Below, in pieces: positions 1-12,500 of a stretch of DNA of 64,000 bases (positions are counted from its first letter, which is position 1; each line of letters starts with the position of its first letter). The stretch lies in NCBI RefSeq assembly GCF_025766255.1, contig NW_026516690.1, positions 310,001 through 374,000 of the forward strand. The letters run 5' to 3'. The notes under the pieces were generated by a model. The model was not told the DNA's origin. It did no database searches and saw only the letters and a program-made list of their open reading frames with translations. The DNA comes from Zychaea mexicana (lineage: Eukaryota; Mucoromycota; Mucoromycetes; Mucorales; Lichtheimiaceae). Position numbers and translations under genes: made by a program.

Positions 1-1021
1 ACGGCGAACTCGCAGCATCCTAGCTGGGGCAGGGTATGATAATATTTAGATTGAACTGAACGGTGATGTTAAAAAATGTCAGCCAGAAACTCTTTCAAGA
101 TCACCATAGGTAAGATGCACAGTTATCTTCCCTTAATACTATACGCTTCTATTTTCATCTTCATCTCTTAAGGCTCTCTTATGTGTCTGTGAGCTGACGG
201 AGGTTGATTATATAATAGATGTGAGAGAAGCAGTACCCTCGTGTATACTTCCTGCTGTCCCTTATTTGGAACGATCATTCACTACGGTAAGTTTCAAGCG
301 GCATAGTGTCAGCGAACGTATTATATGTGTACAAAGTCACGAGAAAAAACACATTGTCGGTGGAATAGCCTCGACAGAACGGTTTTGCCAAAGCAAACAG
401 AAGGAATGGTATCACTGACAGCTTACATCCTTCATGCGGGTTAATTCAATGACCTCCTCTTTGTGAAACCATTATGACGCGTACTTGCCTTTAATTGATT
501 TGGTGGTGGCGCTAATAATATTGGTTCCATATCGGGTAACGACTTGTATCACCCACATCATGGTTATACTCCAGTGTTTGACATGAGCGATAAGTGGCGC
601 TTTATTGTCACCACAATTGATATCGTAAATTATGCAGAAACTACATCGTATACAGTTTGTCTGTCACTCACCTGGGTATTGATAAGACAACAAATTTACT
701 GTTATGCATAGTGCTGTTGCTAATGTTGTAGTTCAAATATCCCAACATGCCAGTGCCTAGTGAGTGTTATCCTCTTTTCTTTCCTTACTGACCATTCGCT
801 ACATCTCATGATGCTCATATCATAGCGACGTCAAACAATTAGCTCGCTTTTTAGGTTGAAAAGAGCAGGGAATGTAAGTGGCTTTTTTAGGGGAAGACAG
901 GGAAAGTTCGGCTTTGCATGTGATGGTGAAGCGTTTTCCTTAAAAAACCCGACACTTGTCTATCGTGTTTCCTACTCAATTATTTAATTAAGGGGGCCTT
1001 GATCATATACCACAAAGTATT
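1..1021. other. Left-end intergenic region, no gene recognised
   Basis: I see no convincing coding exon here. The longest open frames are short, and none continues through plausible splice sites into a recognisable family. The last 100 bases before the dehydrogenase start are AT-rich and presumably hold its promoter and 5' leader, but no clear TATA box could be fixed. Confidence 0.4.
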
Positions 1022-2432
1022 ATGTTTTTTTCAAAGAATTTCGATTTCTCGAAAATACCTGATCTCACTGGCAAGATCGCCATTATCACTGGTAGCAACA
1101 CTGGCATCGGCAAGGTTTGTGCTTTGGAGATGGCACGACAGAATTGTCAAATGTAACGTTTAATTAGTAAAAGGGGGAGTGAACGCGATTCTAAGATGAT
1201 ATAAAAGTAACTCAAGCACGAAATATTATACTTTATAAAGTATTGTGGCCAGCCGTAGTGAAGAGAAGGGACAAGCTGCTGTTACCGAGATTAAGTCTGC
1301 TACCGGTAATGACAAGGTTGAGTTTATGAAGCTTGACTTGCTCTCGCTCGAAGCAGTTAAAGCGTTTGCCGAGGAGTTTACTGCTAAATTCGACAAGTTG
1401 CATATCTTGCTGAACAATGCTGGTGTCATGATGTGTCCCTATGGTCTTAGCAAGGATGGTACTGTATATATACGACGTTAAAAAAAGAAAGAAAGAACCT
1501 GTCAAACTCAAAAGATCATTACTAGGCATTGAGATACAGTTTGCCACAAACCATGTGGCTCACTACTACTTGACCATGCAACTGCTTCCTCTTTTAATCA
1601 AATCCGGTCCCAGTCGTATTGTCAATGTGAGCTCCATGGGCCATCATTCCACTTCAGTTTATGCTCCCAATTTTACTGACAAAATCAGTGAGAAGAAGGG
1701 CTATAATGCCACTTTGCAATATGGTTTTACCAAGGTAAAAGGACTTTCTCAAAGTATTTATTAAAGGGGGTTTTTTTTCTTACAAAGGTTTTTGTTCTTC
1801 CTTTAGGCATGCAATATCATGTTCACCCGTGAACTTGCCAAACGTTTGGAAGCCCAGGGGATTGACAATGTAATGTGTGGGATAAGATGCTTTTACAGCA
1901 GCAGTAATTAACAAGGAGTGTTTGTAGCTAAATATACTAAATATCTTCTTTGTCCGGTGCTATAGGTATACGTCAACTGTAATCATCCTGGCGTTGTGAG
2001 CAGTGAGCTTTCAAGACATATTGCTTCCCCAAAGTCATTCTTGGATAGTGTGTACAACAACTATCTTGCTATTACTACGGAGAATGGTTCGCTTACACAA
2101 CTGTATCTTGCCACGAGCCCTGAGGTGGAAAGTAAACAGATCAAGGGCCAGTATTACGTAAGTAGTATGCATAGGGATGCAGTGCAAATGGATTGGATCA
2201 TCGGTCAAGGGTCATGAACTAGCTTGATATTTTGCCACAAAAGATATCATTATGAAGAGCCTGGTTGACTTGGAACTCAAAAACAAAATCTTATGTATTT
2301 TAGGTTCCCTACGCTGCATCTGGTTGGGCAAACCCTTACTCAAGATCTGAAAAGAATGCTGCTGATCTATGGGAGTACACCGAAAAACTACTGAAAGAAA
2401 AAGTTCCTGACTATCAAGGAGCCGCTATTTAA
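1022..2432 (+). CDS. Short-chain dehydrogenase/reductase (retinol-dehydrogenase-like)
   Basis: NAD(P)H-dependent oxidoreductase of the classical SDR family, similar in layout to retinol dehydrogenase and WW-domain oxidoreductase-like fungal proteins; the substrate cannot be told. Six exons were joined by eye (1022-1152, 1241-1458, 1526-1734, 1807-1869, 1966-2157, 2304-2432), giving 313 residues, normal for the family. Visible motifs are the Rossmann cofactor loop TGSNTGIGK near residue 22, the NNAG motif after the third strand, the catalytic serine in NVSS, and the YxxxK pair as YGFTK. NHPGVV follows, as expected after the active site. The start is the first ATG, 14 codons ahead of the conserved KIAIITG strand, so it is the natural choice. 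No signal peptide is evident. The family call is firm; the exact role is not. Confidence 0.88.
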
Positions 2433-3116
2433 TATATTTACTATTTATATGTTATAGAACCTTTCATTTAATCCTACTGAATTCAAATATTGCTCCTATA
2501 AGCACTCTACTAAAAATTCTTTTGATACTTTTCCAAAATCAATTTGAAATACGTGGTCGCTTCGAGGAAGGAATGTTTGTCAAGTAGGTCACCTTAGACA
2601 CCTTACCTCTAAAGTAGTTTATTGACTCTTTCTTATGATGATTATATAGCTTTCGCACCAAATAATTTTCATATGCTTCGTGATTGTTGCTGCAGATACT
2701 ATGCAGGTAAAATGCCGGCATTCCTTATATTGTCAAGTTTGAGCAGTTTGGTATGGTCAGTCTTACCAAGGCCGACGAGTATATCCTCAGTAGCTGTTGG
2801 CATCTAGGCCAGGTGCAGATAATATAGTGACGCCATATCGGAGAACTGAGCGATAAAACGCTGTGGACCAGCCTTTACGTCAGATACATTGGGAAAAGCT
2901 CTGCCATTCGCAGTCTTTTCGACTGAGCTCTTTAGTATGGCGGGACACCAACGTAATATACGTTCCAGCTCGTTGTAGTCAAGCGATCTCATAATGTCGT
3001 GTCTAGAAGCTTTCATCCCTCACCAGCAAAGTGTATATTCAAAGAAAACATTTACAAGGTTTTTTTATTACTAATACATTAAAATAATTATATTACACAA
3101 CAAAATACATATATTC
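2433..3116. other. Intergenic region with a possible decayed reading frame
   Basis: Lies between two convergent genes. On the minus strand, 3016-2804 encodes 70 residues with ordinary protein-like composition. An in-frame TAG is followed directly by an ATG and another 34 codons in the same frame. I recognise no family and found no splice pair that removes the stop. It may be a decayed gene or chance; nothing else is seen here. Confidence 0.3.
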
Positions 3117-5684
3117 TTATGCTCCGTCAGGCTTCACAGCCGTAAGTTTCATACGAGGTACGCCACCATCAGGTTTTTCAGGACTGACTGGAGTTGATCG
3201 TCCTGAGCGGTCTCCTCCTCCTCCTCCTGAAATAGAAGATGGTTGGAAGTAACTGATATTATTACTACTCGTCAAAGATGCTGTAGCAAAATTCGAACTG
3301 TTATCCGAATACGGCATATGCTGAGGGGTATAAATGACTGGTGGTGGTGGCGGGCCCTCGACTTGATATTTGTGTGCTGCTGGAGAAGAATTTAAAGAGG
3401 ACGCCATAAAGAATGCGGCTTGTGTGTTGTCATTGTCTTTTGTAATAACGGGTGGGGGTGGTGTGGTGGTGTCGTTGTAGACCATCTGGCCACTGTTATC
3501 ACCGTGCTCATTTTTAAACATAACTAACTGATCGTCGTTATCGTTGGCAACAGATTGTTGCTGTTGTCGTTTTCGGCGGATCAGCAGATACACAATGCCG
3601 GCAATAAGCGCAATCTAAAACGAACGTTGTAGCATAAACTTATCAATATATCGGACTATGTATTTTAGCGATGGAAAAAGACATACTCCCAGAATTACGC
3701 CAATTACTGCACCCGCAATAGCACCTCCAGATAATCCAGAGCCATCGTCATTATCGTTTGCGGTTGATGATGGCACGATGCTTGAAGATGGATCGGATGG
3801 GCTACCTGATGGGGTGGGTGCTATACCTTGAAAATCGTCCATCCAAGTCCAACTCGTAACATTAAGCACATTAAAGTCGTTGCGCGTGGCGCCATTATTG
3901 TCGATCCCAAACAGAACAAAAAGACTATCGGCTCCAATCAATACAACTAATAAGAAAGAAAGCTACTTTAATTAGTAGTTTTTCTTTTGCGATGATTATG
4001 TCGTTCTGTGCATTACGTGAGTGCCCGTAGCGTGGACCAGCTCCACTGTCGTCATTAAATGTAACCTGTTGCCAGCCCAGCGTGTTTGTATCCAGCAAAT
4101 AGCAGTAATCAGATGCAGGCCTATCACCAGCTAATAATGTACGTAAAGAACGTCGCATAGCACAAATTTGTTAGCGAGAAATCGCTACATAGTCAGATTA
4201 TACTTTCGAAATAAATGATCTTTGGGTCAGAGAACATACTTGCTTCTGCTCCACCATATAGTACGATTGTTGTTGTGTTAGGTACTGTGGTAATAAGCCG
4301 ATAAAAGAGAATAGTAATTTAGAACAGATCATCTTGCATAAGCTATTCTAGCTAATATTAGCTCATAACATGGCATCCTTATATAATAGTACAAATTAGT
4401 ATAATACGTACTCAATGCTGCAGCATGAAGTCGTCTGTTTGTTGGTGTAGGACCTGATGATTGCTTCGTTGTCCACTGCGCTTGCTCTGTGTCGTATATA
4501 ACAATACTTGACATTGGTGCGCCAACTACTTGGTATTGCACAGTCTGATCAGCAGCGATTATTTGTGATGCTGACAAACCACCAAGATAAATGATTGTTT
4601 TTCCATCGGTCGAAAGTGTTCCACTATGCTCAATGCGAGGAGGTATGCCTGCTGTTAATGGAGCTGTATTCCATGATGATGTCTACTCATATCCTTTCAG
4701 TAATCATACTCATATATAGTATGAAAGCACCAATTCTGAGCAAGCAATGAATTGTTATCATACCATGTAGTTTAAAATTTTCATATCGGTCGCGTAATTT
4801 TCTCCAGCGTACCCCGTAAAGATGTCACTGTGTAACAAATCCATTTATCCGGTTATATCTCTGTCGCAGAAAAAAAACAGAATGCCCATGTATATGCGTT
4901 GACATAATAGTATGATTTACCTGTTGCCACCCCATATGTAAATTATATTATTGCTACCGAGTATCATTGTTGATTGACGTCTGTATAGCCAAAAAAGAAT
5001 AATGAGCCAGTTAATTGATTACATGTCTGCAAGGTCTCGGTGTATTACCATTACTATAAGTACTATTATGTGTACCCTCAAATATAATCAGAAAATAGCA
5101 ATCGTGATCATGATTGCTTATCCTGGGTATACATACAAAATCATCATACTTACGTTTGTAGCATATTTCCACTATCAATTGCTTTCCATGTTTCCGTTGA
5201 GGTGTCGAATGCAATTGTTTGATGGACAAGTGCTGACTGATTGTTAAATCCTAATCCACCGTTCATCACAAAGCTTTTGTTCTGAGGGACTGCAGTCATA
5301 ACAAACAGAAAGTTGGGTGCTGCCTGCAACGGCCCTTTTGCCTCGACAGGTATCCAGTTGCCACCGGCTTTGCTGACAACAAGATCGTTTGATAGATCGA
5401 GTGTTTGTAGATCATCGAGAGTTGACGGATAGTCTTGCCCTGTTACTATTAACCCGCCTCCATAGCAATAGATTTTTGGGTGAAGAAATACGCAGCCTAT
5501 TGTTCCTTTCTGCTCAGTCTTTGTCCTAAAACTGAAAAGGAATAAAGAGAAAGCTACCTCCTCCATAATGTGCAGCCGGTGTAACTGCTTGGACGGCGAA
5601 ATGCTGCTGCAAGGCGATTATGGCTGTTGCCACAAGAAGACGAGAAAGCAAACCGCTTCTTGATAACCCCATCCAGAAAACCAT
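3117..5684 (-). CDS. Kelch-repeat single-pass membrane protein
   Basis: Secretory-pathway protein with an extracytoplasmic kelch beta-propeller, one transmembrane helix and a cytoplasmic tail. Nine exons (5684-5558, 5505-5154, 4980-4921, 4827-4764, 4682-4412, 4284-4240, 4130-4017, 3946-3687, 3614-3117) give 596 residues. The N-terminus has a signal peptide (hydrophobic LLVATAIIAL segment). Kelch blades follow, each with paired glycines before an aromatic or Trp element (YCYGGG, YIWGG, IYLGG, VLYGG). Then comes a Ser/Thr/Pro linker and a membrane helix made from AIAGAVIGVILG plus IALIAGIVYLLI, spanning an exon junction. The helix is followed by the stop-transfer signal RRKRQ and a tail with two proline clusters and a five-glycine run. 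The first intron uses a weak acceptor, so that junction is the least certain. Similar proteins are common in Mucoromycota but have no known function that I can name. Confidence 0.83.
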
Positions 5685-6749
5685 GTATATGTTGTTGAGT
5701 AAGAGCGCCTACGTGTAGATGTAGTGAAATCAACGAAAAAAGAAGTAATGGAAAAAGAGTGACAACAAATTCAGCTGTCTCACGTTGGCTACCAATAGCT
5801 CTGGTGAAAGGGAAATGAAAGGTGTGACAAAGCTTAATAAGGTTTAGCCAATCAAGCCATGCACCACGTTGATTTAGTTTTTGTTCGTCTTTCCGTGTTT
5901 AAGCTTTTTTATTTAATAATACACTGTTTACCAACTATGATTGATGGGATTCTTTTTCTTTTTTGCGTAAGCAATTGAGACTTATGTAATTCTAGGAAAT
6001 AGACATGCTGTCCTTGGAACTATAATAAATCCCACATTATGATGTAGCAGTAAGTCACATATTTACGCAATTGTATGGAAAGACATGCATAGTAGATCCC
6101 TTTTATCTACAGCCATAGAAGGTGCCAAACATCGTTGAAATCAACGGTATCTTTGAAATTGTAAGTGAAGGTGGTTTACTGCGTTTGTATTATACGAAAG
6201 ATGTGCTTTGTAGGATGTAATCGATGGACTTAGATGATGACATATACATCGCTTTGATTTTGCACAAGCAAACCTTATCGGTACATAATGGTGACCATCA
6301 AGGAATTGCTTGGTATTCTTCGGCATGCCACAGAACCCATACATAATGAAGTATTGAATTTTATATTGTCATAAGTTTGCACGAGATGACCGGTTGACTA
6401 TAGCCGTAATATTTACGAGTTTTAAAAAAAACGTTTAAAATGCTACTGCTGAGTGCATTCGTGGCATACAAGTTTAACTGTACATTGCTGATTGCTCGAA
6501 TTACCAAATCTCAAGCGAAGATAATTGTTACGAAGCCCCATTTATGATGAGATTTGTAGTTAAATACAGAATTGTGTGGTGTTCGTAACAAACTTATTTC
6601 ATATGTCTGAACACACATGACAAAAAATCGGGTGTCCTAAGCTGCATGAATTTAATTTGATTTCGGTGGCTTGAAACCTTTTAGGTAAGCTCTCTCTTTT
6701 TTTGCTGCCAAAAAACGCACCGCTTCCAACTCAACCCTGTTATATCACA
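5685..6749. other. Divergent intergenic region between the kelch gene and NOC2
   Basis: No gene recognised in about 1 kb. It separates two divergent starts and so should contain both promoters. It is AT-rich with short open frames only. Confidence 0.45.
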
Positions 6750-9417
6750 ATGGCCAAGGCAAAGAAAGCCACTGTCAAATTTCAAAAAAATAAACTCAAG
6801 AGCACAATTGACCGAAGAAAAAAACACACCAAGTTCAAGCAACAAGTGAATCGACGCAAAGAACGTAGATCTCGGAATCAAGTGAACGGAAAAGGTACAG
6901 ATCAAACGTATAATATAGGCGATCGTTCCGCTTCCATACAAGTTTTCTACGCTTGAGTTTTATTAACCAAACTCGATCATTTAAAGAACAACCCAAAGAA
7001 GGAGCCACAGAAACGGAGACTAGTTCAAGGTAATGACGACTTCGATTGTGTATTTCCTAGAATATACGTTTACTGATTAAAGTTGGATCGCGTTGTTATA
7101 GCAATGCTGAACAAAGCACTATCAATACCGAAGACTACTTTTGCAACTTTTTAATCGGCAGCGAAGAATCACTTGATTTGAGCGACGATGAAGAAGATGA
7201 CGTGAACGGACTGGATGAATTGGAAGCAGTCGAGGCTGAGGACGAACCACTGGACGAAAAGAGTGAAGACGTTGTGGAAAACGACGACGTAGACGAAGAT
7301 GACGATGACGATGAAGAAGACGATGACGATGAAGAAGACGATGAAGAAGACGTTGAATTTATGAGTGAAGATGAAGAATATTACGAAGAAGGAAATGATG
7401 ATGATGATGATGATGACAACGACGAGGGCGGTGAAGTCGATGACACTTCCCAAGAAGTTACAATGGAACTTTTATCAAACTGGTCCGAATCTGCCAAAAA
7501 GAAGTCGCCTGAGGCTTTCAAGCAGCTGCTACTTGCTTTCCGAGCCATTGCTCGGTCAGATGAAGAAACGGATGCGGATTTCAAATACCGGATTAACAAC
7601 CACAAAGGTACGAAAGCTCATCCTGGACTTGGAGAATTAAAAGATAGAATGTGAAGCACTGTAGTTACATGTGTGATGGTCACGTTCGTTGTCCTAACTT
7701 GTGTTCATCCGTAGTTTACAAGAAGCTCGTCCGACTCACCGTTAAATCAGCCTATCCAATTTTCAGCGAGCATCTCTTTTTCACCAAAAAAGCAAAGCAC
7801 CCAGCAAAGACCAAGAACTGGCGTCGGTTACAGAAAGTTGTACGACTCTTCCTTAACAATTGTGTGCGATTTCTACGAGACATGGATCAGGATGAAATGC
7901 TGCAGTATATTCTTACGCACTTGGAGCCTTGTACCCTTTACTTTGGATGCTTCCCTAAGGCTGCTAGAGAATACTTACGGGTAAGGACTTCCTTCATTTG
8001 ATCAAGAAAGGGATGGTACTATGGTGAAAGTAGGGAAATTAATAAGCGACGTCAAAATGCTTTGTATATTAGGTTCTTTTGGATCGATGGTCCGATAACG
8101 CACTTTCATCCGAATCTAGAGCTCGGTGCTATCAATCCATCAAACACTTTGCTACAGCAGCTGTCGACGTCGAAAAAAACAACTATGTTGGTCACTGCAT
8201 GAAGGGTGTATACCTTATTTTCGCAAAGCACGCAACAAAGATGACCGAGTCAACATTGCCAATGATCCAACAAATGCTAGAGGAAGGACCTGACTTATAT
8301 ACCCTCGACTCAAAAGTCAGCACCCAACATGCAGAAGTGTACATTCACCAGTTGGCGAGTCATTTGAAATCGGCAAAGAAGCAGCATACAGCAGAGAGTT
8401 TTAAAACAATCTATACTTGGCAATTTGTTAGCTGTTTGGATTTCTGGGCCAATGTCATTGCAAACACGTGTAACCCAGAAACCGGTGTTGCGTCGCCCAT
8501 GCTTACACATCTTCAGCCCTTGGTTGATATTTCGCTACAAACATTAAGGTAAAGAATTTGGGATTAGAAATCTTATGGCTGAGAAGGATAAATAGAATGT
8601 ATCAATGGCCTAACATTTTTATTTAAAAAAATGATAGACTGAACCCTGTTGGCCAATTCCTTCCTCTTCGCGTTCATATCATCCGTTCGTTGATCGGATT
8701 GATCGATGGTACAGGCTACTATATTCCTCTGGGACCATTCATCTTTGAGATTTTCAATGGCGATGTAAAGTCAATGATGGATCAGACCGATCTGCCACCT
8801 TTTGAATGGGAGTTATATTTGCGAGCACCAAAAGAATACGCACAAACAAAAATCTATCAGGTTTGTTACCAACTGAGCGGGGATGTTTGAAAGTGATCCA
8901 TTGATACTGTCCACTTACATGACGCGCCATTCTTTCAACTACAGGATGCCAAATACCAAGTATTTTATGACAACTTGGTCGACTTTTATGCATGCTTCGG
9001 TCTGAACATTGCTTTCCCAGAACTTGCAATTCCAGTACTTAGCAAGGTTTGTGTGTACCTTCTTGTGTGCATGACTATAGTCTGCTAGATACTTAACTTT
9101 TTTTGTATATATAGCTGAAGGAAGATCACAAGACCCTCAAGGGAACACGTTTTGCTAAGTCTTTACGCACGCTTATTGATAAGGTATTTAATGGACGTTT
9201 ATTTGCATGTATTTTATAAACAGATGATATATTAATGTCGGAATTGTGTATTTAGCTTGAAACGCACAAAAACTATATTGAACAGAAGCGTGCACCTGTA
9301 GAATACAGTGCTAACAAGCTAGACGAAGTAAATGCTTTCTTACGGAATACTGAATTTGAGACGACACCCTTCGGTAGTTTCTTAGTCAACAAGGCCAAGG
9401 CTAGTGGTTTAGCATAG
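6750..9417 (+). CDS. NOC2: Nucleolar complex protein 2 (Noc2, 60S ribosome biogenesis)
   Basis: Noc2 pairs with Noc1 in the nucleolus and Noc3 in the nucleoplasm and is needed for maturation and intranuclear transport of pre-60S particles. Nine exons (6750-6894, 6987-7029, 7102-7607, 7715-7980, 8073-8548, 8638-8860, 8945-9046, 9115-9183, 9256-9417) give 663 residues, close to yeast Noc2. The very basic N-terminus (MAKAKKATVKFQ) matches the start of known Noc2 proteins and fixes the ATG at 6750; an upstream in-frame open stretch is leader. A long Asp/Glu tract (about residues 85-160) follows, typical of nucleolar factors. The conserved helical Noc2 domain then runs to the C-terminus, with LNPVGQFLPLR and IPLGPFIFEIF clearly recognisable. 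Confidence 0.93.
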
Positions 9418-9598
9418 AAAAAAAGTATCAACAGCACATTCAACAATGTATTCACTCATTTCCCTTCTTCACATAAAATTAATTTTGCAATGTAATAATA
9501 TCGCATATAGCACCTTGACCATTAAAGTAGACACTTTGTAGTTTAATACATACAGCTTCTTATAATTGACATTAAAAAATAGCAACGGTAATGTTTAC

Positions 9599-12500
9599 TT
9601 ATTCCAACATCAACTGAACCAATTCATCTACAAGGGCTTTCTCCGTTTCCTCTTCTTTATCCACCAGCATGAGCTTTCGTGCCACAGCTTCTATAGCTTC
9701 GAACTCTCTCTCTTCTTCCTCGCTATATTCTGGCGTTATCATCTGTGCCGAATATATTATGCTAGAGAGGTCCAGAGCTAAGAGTGTATATTTAGTAAAG
9801 TTTACGCTACGTAGTAAGTAAAAGTTAATGTTGGACGTGAGCAGGATACACTACCTCGACGGACAATCTGTGTTGGCACACCAGCAATACTTGCGCACCA
9901 AGCTCCATACGAATTACGCGCTTGCGAACCGGGCACGACTTTATACAAGAACACGACCTCATCCATTGTTTCCGAGTTTTCACCCGTCACTTGAGCATTC
10001 AATATCTCCATCGTGAGAAAAGTGATTCTGTTGTCTTCTGGCGTAATTATTTGGCGCGAGATGAGCTCTGCAATGATAAGCAAAAAGGTAACGTAAGCTT
10101 ATGGTATACTTTTCTTTCCTCCAACGACTTTATTGCTGTGTGTACCGTGAAAATGTGTGATAGCCAATATTTTTGGGCACAAGTTCCCTTTGTACAGAAA
10201 ATAACCCAGTGTTGCGCAAAGTAGAGCGGCGCCGTCTGTACTTTCTGTTCCCTGTAAAAAAATACATGAGCAACCAAGGCCATAAGCGATGACAAAGTTG
10301 TTTAGAAGTGGCTACGTACATTGCCAAACTCGTCCATTAGAACGAGGCTTCGATCGGTAGCATAGTGAACCGCTTGTGATAGCTGCTGGATATCCAGGGC
10401 AAAAGCACTTTGAAGCTTTCATATAATTATGTAAACAAGTGACAGTATTACTTTTTGTAAGTTGAACTTTAATGGAATCACTTGAAGCATCGCGCTACAC
10501 CATAAAGTCCAGTGAAATATGATATCCTACCTTGGATACAGTTTCGACAGTCTGGATGCATGTGAAAATCTTATCCGTTATACCAATGATTGCTTGAGCG
10601 GCTGGGACAAAGCTAGTTAAAACCATTGTTAAGAATTCTTCTCAACCGTTGTAGTACTGATTTAACTACAATTCTGCTACGAAATGATTATACATACCTT
10701 CCAATATGCGCCATGTAAGTTATCAATCCGATCTTTATCATAAATGAAGAATCATAAAGAAGCATCCAAATTTTTACGTTACCACAAGAACAAAGGACCC
10801 CTATCAGAAAGCAATATACAGTATCCTTACGTACCTGTCGAAGATAAACGCTTTTCCCTGAAAAATTGGCGCCTGTCAGGAGCGCAACACTGTTTGCATT
10901 AGTGATACTGTCTGAAGCAGAAGAAACCCGTGACGGTGTCGCTGCTCTTCCTCCAACGAGGTATGTATCGTTTGCAATAAAGACGTCGACGGCCAATTCT
11001 TGAAGAGGATGTCTATCAAATATTATTTACGGTTTTTTTTTCCTGGTGAGAAATGAAGAAGAAGCAACAGTCATACTACTAGCTCCTGCAAAGCATCAGT
11101 GTACTTTACCTTCCTTGGATAATTACAAGCTGATTATCCAATGTCATTTCTGGCTTAATATAGTTATGTAGTGCTGCTGCCTTTGCTAGCGCCAGTAAGC
11201 TATCAAAATTAGGTAAGGCACCTGATTATGTAATAATACTGTCATTTGTCCCTTTTTTTCTTTTATAAAAAAACCACAGTATACCTGTCCAACTCTGCAC
11301 AGACATCCGCCATAACCAACAGATTCTGAGAGTAAGCCAACAATTGATCTGAAAGGTAATGCACTAGCTCAATTTCCTTGTCTAAAGAAGTAAATGAGTT
11401 GAAGCAAGAAGGATTGAGCTCTAAATAGGAGTCATAAAAACCGCAACATACCGATAATCATGGCATGGATGTCACCAAGCACTTCATCCAACTCTGTTAT
11501 TGCTCGATTTAGTCAATCATGTAATCGCATAATATACTTTTTGCTACAGCAGCATGTGAGTATTTTGCTAAATGAAAATATATGGACCAACCTTTCGTTT
11601 TTACATCCTTGAAGTACAGGTTCTCAGCTGTTTTGAACTATTTTGTGAGAGAGCAAAAAATGAATATATAACTGATGTGCTCTAAAAGTTCTATCTATAT
11701 TACCTGTAGCTCGAAACCCCAGCGAGGGTCAATAGAGTATTCAAGGTGAATTGGTAGTGTGATAAGATATCCAAGCTGAGGAAAGTACACAACATTGCAT
11801 AGTGGGGCAATATTTGGTGACATATTGTAGCTGATTTCTTGTGATACTGACAGCTAATGTATAAGTTAAATTCATTAGTGAATTCCTCAAAAATATGCTG
11901 ACAAGTTGCATTGACCATTATCAGGATCATCACAGCGCCTAAAGCCTACCAAAATGGCATCCAAACCGGAGTATGTTTCCCTTAGGTGATCTAGATCCTA
12001 TTCGATTTTACGCAACATTAGATTGTCGTCAGCTTGCAGCCACTAGTATCAGTTACACCACTATTAAACAAAATAATAGGAAAAGATCCGCTTACTGCAT
12101 CATAATTATCTTTGACCACAAGCCGTCCTTCGATCTTGCTTTGATGGAAATCCAACTAATCAACAACAGAGAAATGATTCGTTAGCACACAAAAGTGGAT
12201 GATGTGGTGTAAAACGTGTCATCAGTAGCAATACACTGTTATACCACTTCGTCTATTGCTGTTCCAACGTTCCGTAGTATCCCAGTATCAATGGTATTCA
12301 GAATCTAACAAGTACGATAAGGGGCAATTTTGTTACATGTGACGGTGAAAGAAGAGTTGTTTAAATAACGAGTGTAGTACATATATATATATGCTGGAAT
12401 GTACATGTACCTTCATAATGATGGCTATGTCCGTCTGGTCTCTTCCACCTGCGAATGAAGAGTAGATTCGGATGGAATAGTACACAAACTGATGTTAAAG

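Noticed and set aside
7169..7453. Long hydrophobic minus-strand frame rich in Ile/Val/Phe.
   Set aside because: It is the antisense of the Asp/Glu tract of NOC2.
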